IMG/VR virus record: IMGVR_UViG_3300033064_000964
Coordinates: 1-64,000 of that record
Strand: one strand, 5' to 3'
Source of the DNA: a virus
DNA: 64,000 bases
Position 1 is the first letter of the stretch; each line of letters begins with the position of its first letter. The notes beneath the pieces are model-generated. The model saw nothing but the letters and a program-made list of their open reading frames with translations. It was not told the DNA's origin and did not search any database. The position numbers were made by a program, and so were the translations under genes. This document shows, one piece after another, positions 62,571-64,000 of this stretch.

Positions 62571-64000
62571 CCGACCAGTACGGCAGAGCGTGGAACACCC
62601 TGAGTCAGGTGCATCGCGGGCACCTGACTCAGCAGCCCTTCGCCAAGAAGAAGAAGCTCGACGACATGAACCCCGACAAGGGGGGCAGCCTGGGGCTGGG
62701 CGTCGCCCGTGTGGTGGGCATCGACTACGAGGAGCACTTCGTCACCCTGCGTACCGTCGTCGGCACTGAGCAGGAGTTCGAGCGCGTCCCTGTCCCCCTG
62801 ACGTACCCCGGTGCGGGCTGTCGTCACTTCTTTGGAGCCATGCCGGAGGTCGGCGACTACTGCGTGGTCGGCTGGCTCCCCCAGGAGTCCTCTGAGAAGC
62901 ACGGCGGCAGCAAGACCCCCGTGATCCTCAACTGGATCATCCCGGGCGTCTGGCCCGGCCGTGACTGGCTCGCGCTCTCGAACTTCACGGAGGACGAGCA
63001 CGACTCGGGCACCAGCCGTAACCGGGAGGAGGTCAAGGGGATCTTCGACCAGATCCGGCACAAGCTCCGGCACCTCCAGCCGGGCAACATCCTCGCGTCG
63101 TCATCGCAGGGTGCTGACATGGTGCTGGATGAGAACGTCCACCTGGCCAACCGCCGGGGCAACGAGTTCATCCTCCGCGACTCCGACCAGGCCGTAGTCA
63201 CCCGTGCTCTCCAGCAGTTCACGGCTCTGGCAGGCAGCCGCACCTACGCAGGCATGGTCCAGCGCGACGCCCTCCGGCTCCCGACCACGATGTTCAGCGA
63301 TGGGTTCGTGTGGGACGGGCCGATCCAGGCATACGCGGGAGTCGCCCTGCATGAGGGTGACCTCCCTGTGGATGGGGTCTACCCCGAGGGGTTCCTGACC
63401 CCTGACCCGCAGCTTGCCCGGACGTTCGATGCGGACGGCAAGCTCACCAAGTCGCTGTACCAGTATCCCGCCTTCCTCGACCCCTACGTCTTCCTCCGCA
63501 ACGGTGGCTACATTGACGAGGATGGTGTCGCCGTGGACTCGCGGCACCTCAACGACGCGGTGTACGGCGGCAAGGGCATCTACCGCATCGGCACCGGGTC
63601 ACTCGCCAACACCGTCCTCGACCCCGGCGTCCCGGCCCTGACCGAGCACCGGATCGAGGTGTCCCACACCTCCGATGGCCTCCTCCCGGTCACGGAGCAG
63701 ACGGATGGGTTCGACGCCGAACGGCTCCCGCCCTCTGACCCCGACACGCCCGGCGTCTCCGGCAACCAGCCCTACATCGAGTGGGTCATGGGCTCGGTCA
63801 TCGGCAACGACCCCTTCTCCGGGCAGGGCCGCAAGGAATACGGCCTCCCCCTGGTCACTCGCGTCTTCGATGAAACCGGGGGGCTGAGCCCTCGCATCGA
63901 ACCCGCCCGCGTCGCATCAGCAGGGAAGTCCGGCGGGACCCCGCTCGCCGAGCACGCAGCGACGTTGTTCAAGCTGACCCCGCCCTCGGGTCGCCTGGCT
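62567..64000 (+). CDS. Baseplate spike/OB-fold protein (3' partial)
   Basis: Open from GTG 62567, overlapping the hub stop (GTGA), to the window end: 478 codons without a stop. The N-terminal part has SLGLGVARVVGIDYEEHFVTLRT and VGDYCVVGWLP, an OB-fold layout as in gp5/VgrG-type spikes. GNEFILRDSDQAVVTRA follows, then YAGMVQRDALRLP. Likely the piercing or wedge protein next to the hub. The end lies outside the window. Confidence 0.65.
   Translation, partial: MTDQYGRAWNTLSQVHRGHLTQQPFAKKKKLDDMNPDKGGSLGLGVARVVGIDYEEHFVTLRTVVGTEQEFERVPVPLTYPGAGCRHFFGAMPEVGDYCVVGWLPQESSEKHGGSKTPVILNWIIPGVWPGRDWLALSNFTEDEHDSGTSRNREEVKGIFDQIRHKLRHLQPGNILASSSQGADMVLDENVHLANRRGNEFILRDSDQAVVTRALQQFTALAGSRTYAGMVQRDALRLPTTMFSDGFVWDGPIQAYAGVALHEGDLPVDGVYPEGFLTPDPQLARTFDADGKLTKSLYQYPAFLDPYVFLRNGGYIDEDGVAVDSRHLNDAVYGGKGIYRIGTGSLANTVLDPGVPALTEHRIEVSHTSDGLLPVTEQTDGFDAERLPPSDPDTPGVSGNQPYIEWVMGSVIGNDPFSGQGRKEYGLPLVTRVFDETGGLSPRIEPARVASAGKSGGTPLAEHAATLFKLTPPSGRLA

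Noticed and set aside
1-64000. CRISPR array, tRNA or rRNA genes
   Set aside because: No regularly spaced direct repeats and no cloverleaf-like or rRNA-like sequence were noticed on reading. A tRNA scan would be decisive; I could not run one.
1-64000. Prophage attachment sites, integrase or insertion sequences
   Set aside because: No integrase, recombinase or DDE transposase motif and no terminal inverted repeats were seen; the mobile elements here are homing endonuclease genes.

Overview
The window is part of the genome of a large, GC-rich (roughly 63% by eye) contractile-tailed phage (myovirus type, class Caudoviricetes). It carries a tail sheath, a tail tube, a tail assembly chaperone pair, a tape measure protein and a baseplate hub with an embedded peptidase. 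It also has several homing endonucleases and tightly overlapping genes (ATGA/GTGA junctions), and no ribosomal or cellular housekeeping genes. No terminase, portal, protease, polymerase or tRNA gene is visible, so this is an interior slice of a larger genome; both ends cut through genes. Three predicted lipoproteins carry Asp-Asp-Asp-Asp-Ser-Ala-type tracts, a composition I associate with Myxococcota/deltaproteobacterial lipoproteins. A host from that group is an inference.

Layout. 1-11.5 kb, plus strand: a SWIM zinc-finger protein, a zinc-ribbon protein, two tandem paralogues, three related virion-type proteins, a DUF5659 protein, small structural genes and a Vsr-like homing endonuclease. 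11.5-15.3 kb: small genes including a lipoprotein, a HAD-fold protein and a Tat-signal protein. 15.3-19.6 kb: a von Willebrand A protein, a DUF3307 membrane protein, a MazG-like pyrophosphohydrolase and a dCTP deaminase. 19.6-26.6 kb, mostly minus strand: an operon ending in a viperin-like radical SAM enzyme, then a zinc-ribbon protein; a plus-strand PP-loop (PAPS reductase family) gene; and a minus-strand operon of ThyX plus small genes with GIY-YIG-type endonucleases. 26.6-35 kb, plus strand: a possible overlapping spanin pair, neck/connector-type structural genes, an actin-like ATPase, and a homing endonuclease inserted at the start of a structural gene. 35.2-42 kb: a 1769-residue tail sheath and a zinc-finger homing endonuclease. 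42-48.5 kb, mostly minus strand: secreted and lipoprotein genes, small conserved phage genes and HTH regulators. 48.5-64 kb, plus strand: tail tube, chaperones, tape measure, baseplate proteins, a 1718-residue hub with an M15-type peptidase domain, and a partial spike/OB-fold protein.

Regulation visible in sequence. A motif GGGCTCAGA-N14-[C/A]GTAGT occurs six times, each just upstream of an accessory (mostly minus-strand) transcription unit, including the viperin operon. A different motif, close to GTTNNNCTATAC, precedes several plus-strand virion genes or operons. A hairpin with the core TCTCC-loop-GGAGATGG recurs in three leaders of the structural region. Together these suggest at least two temporal classes of phage promoters plus RNA-level control. 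All functional assignments rest on reading motifs by eye; no database search was run.
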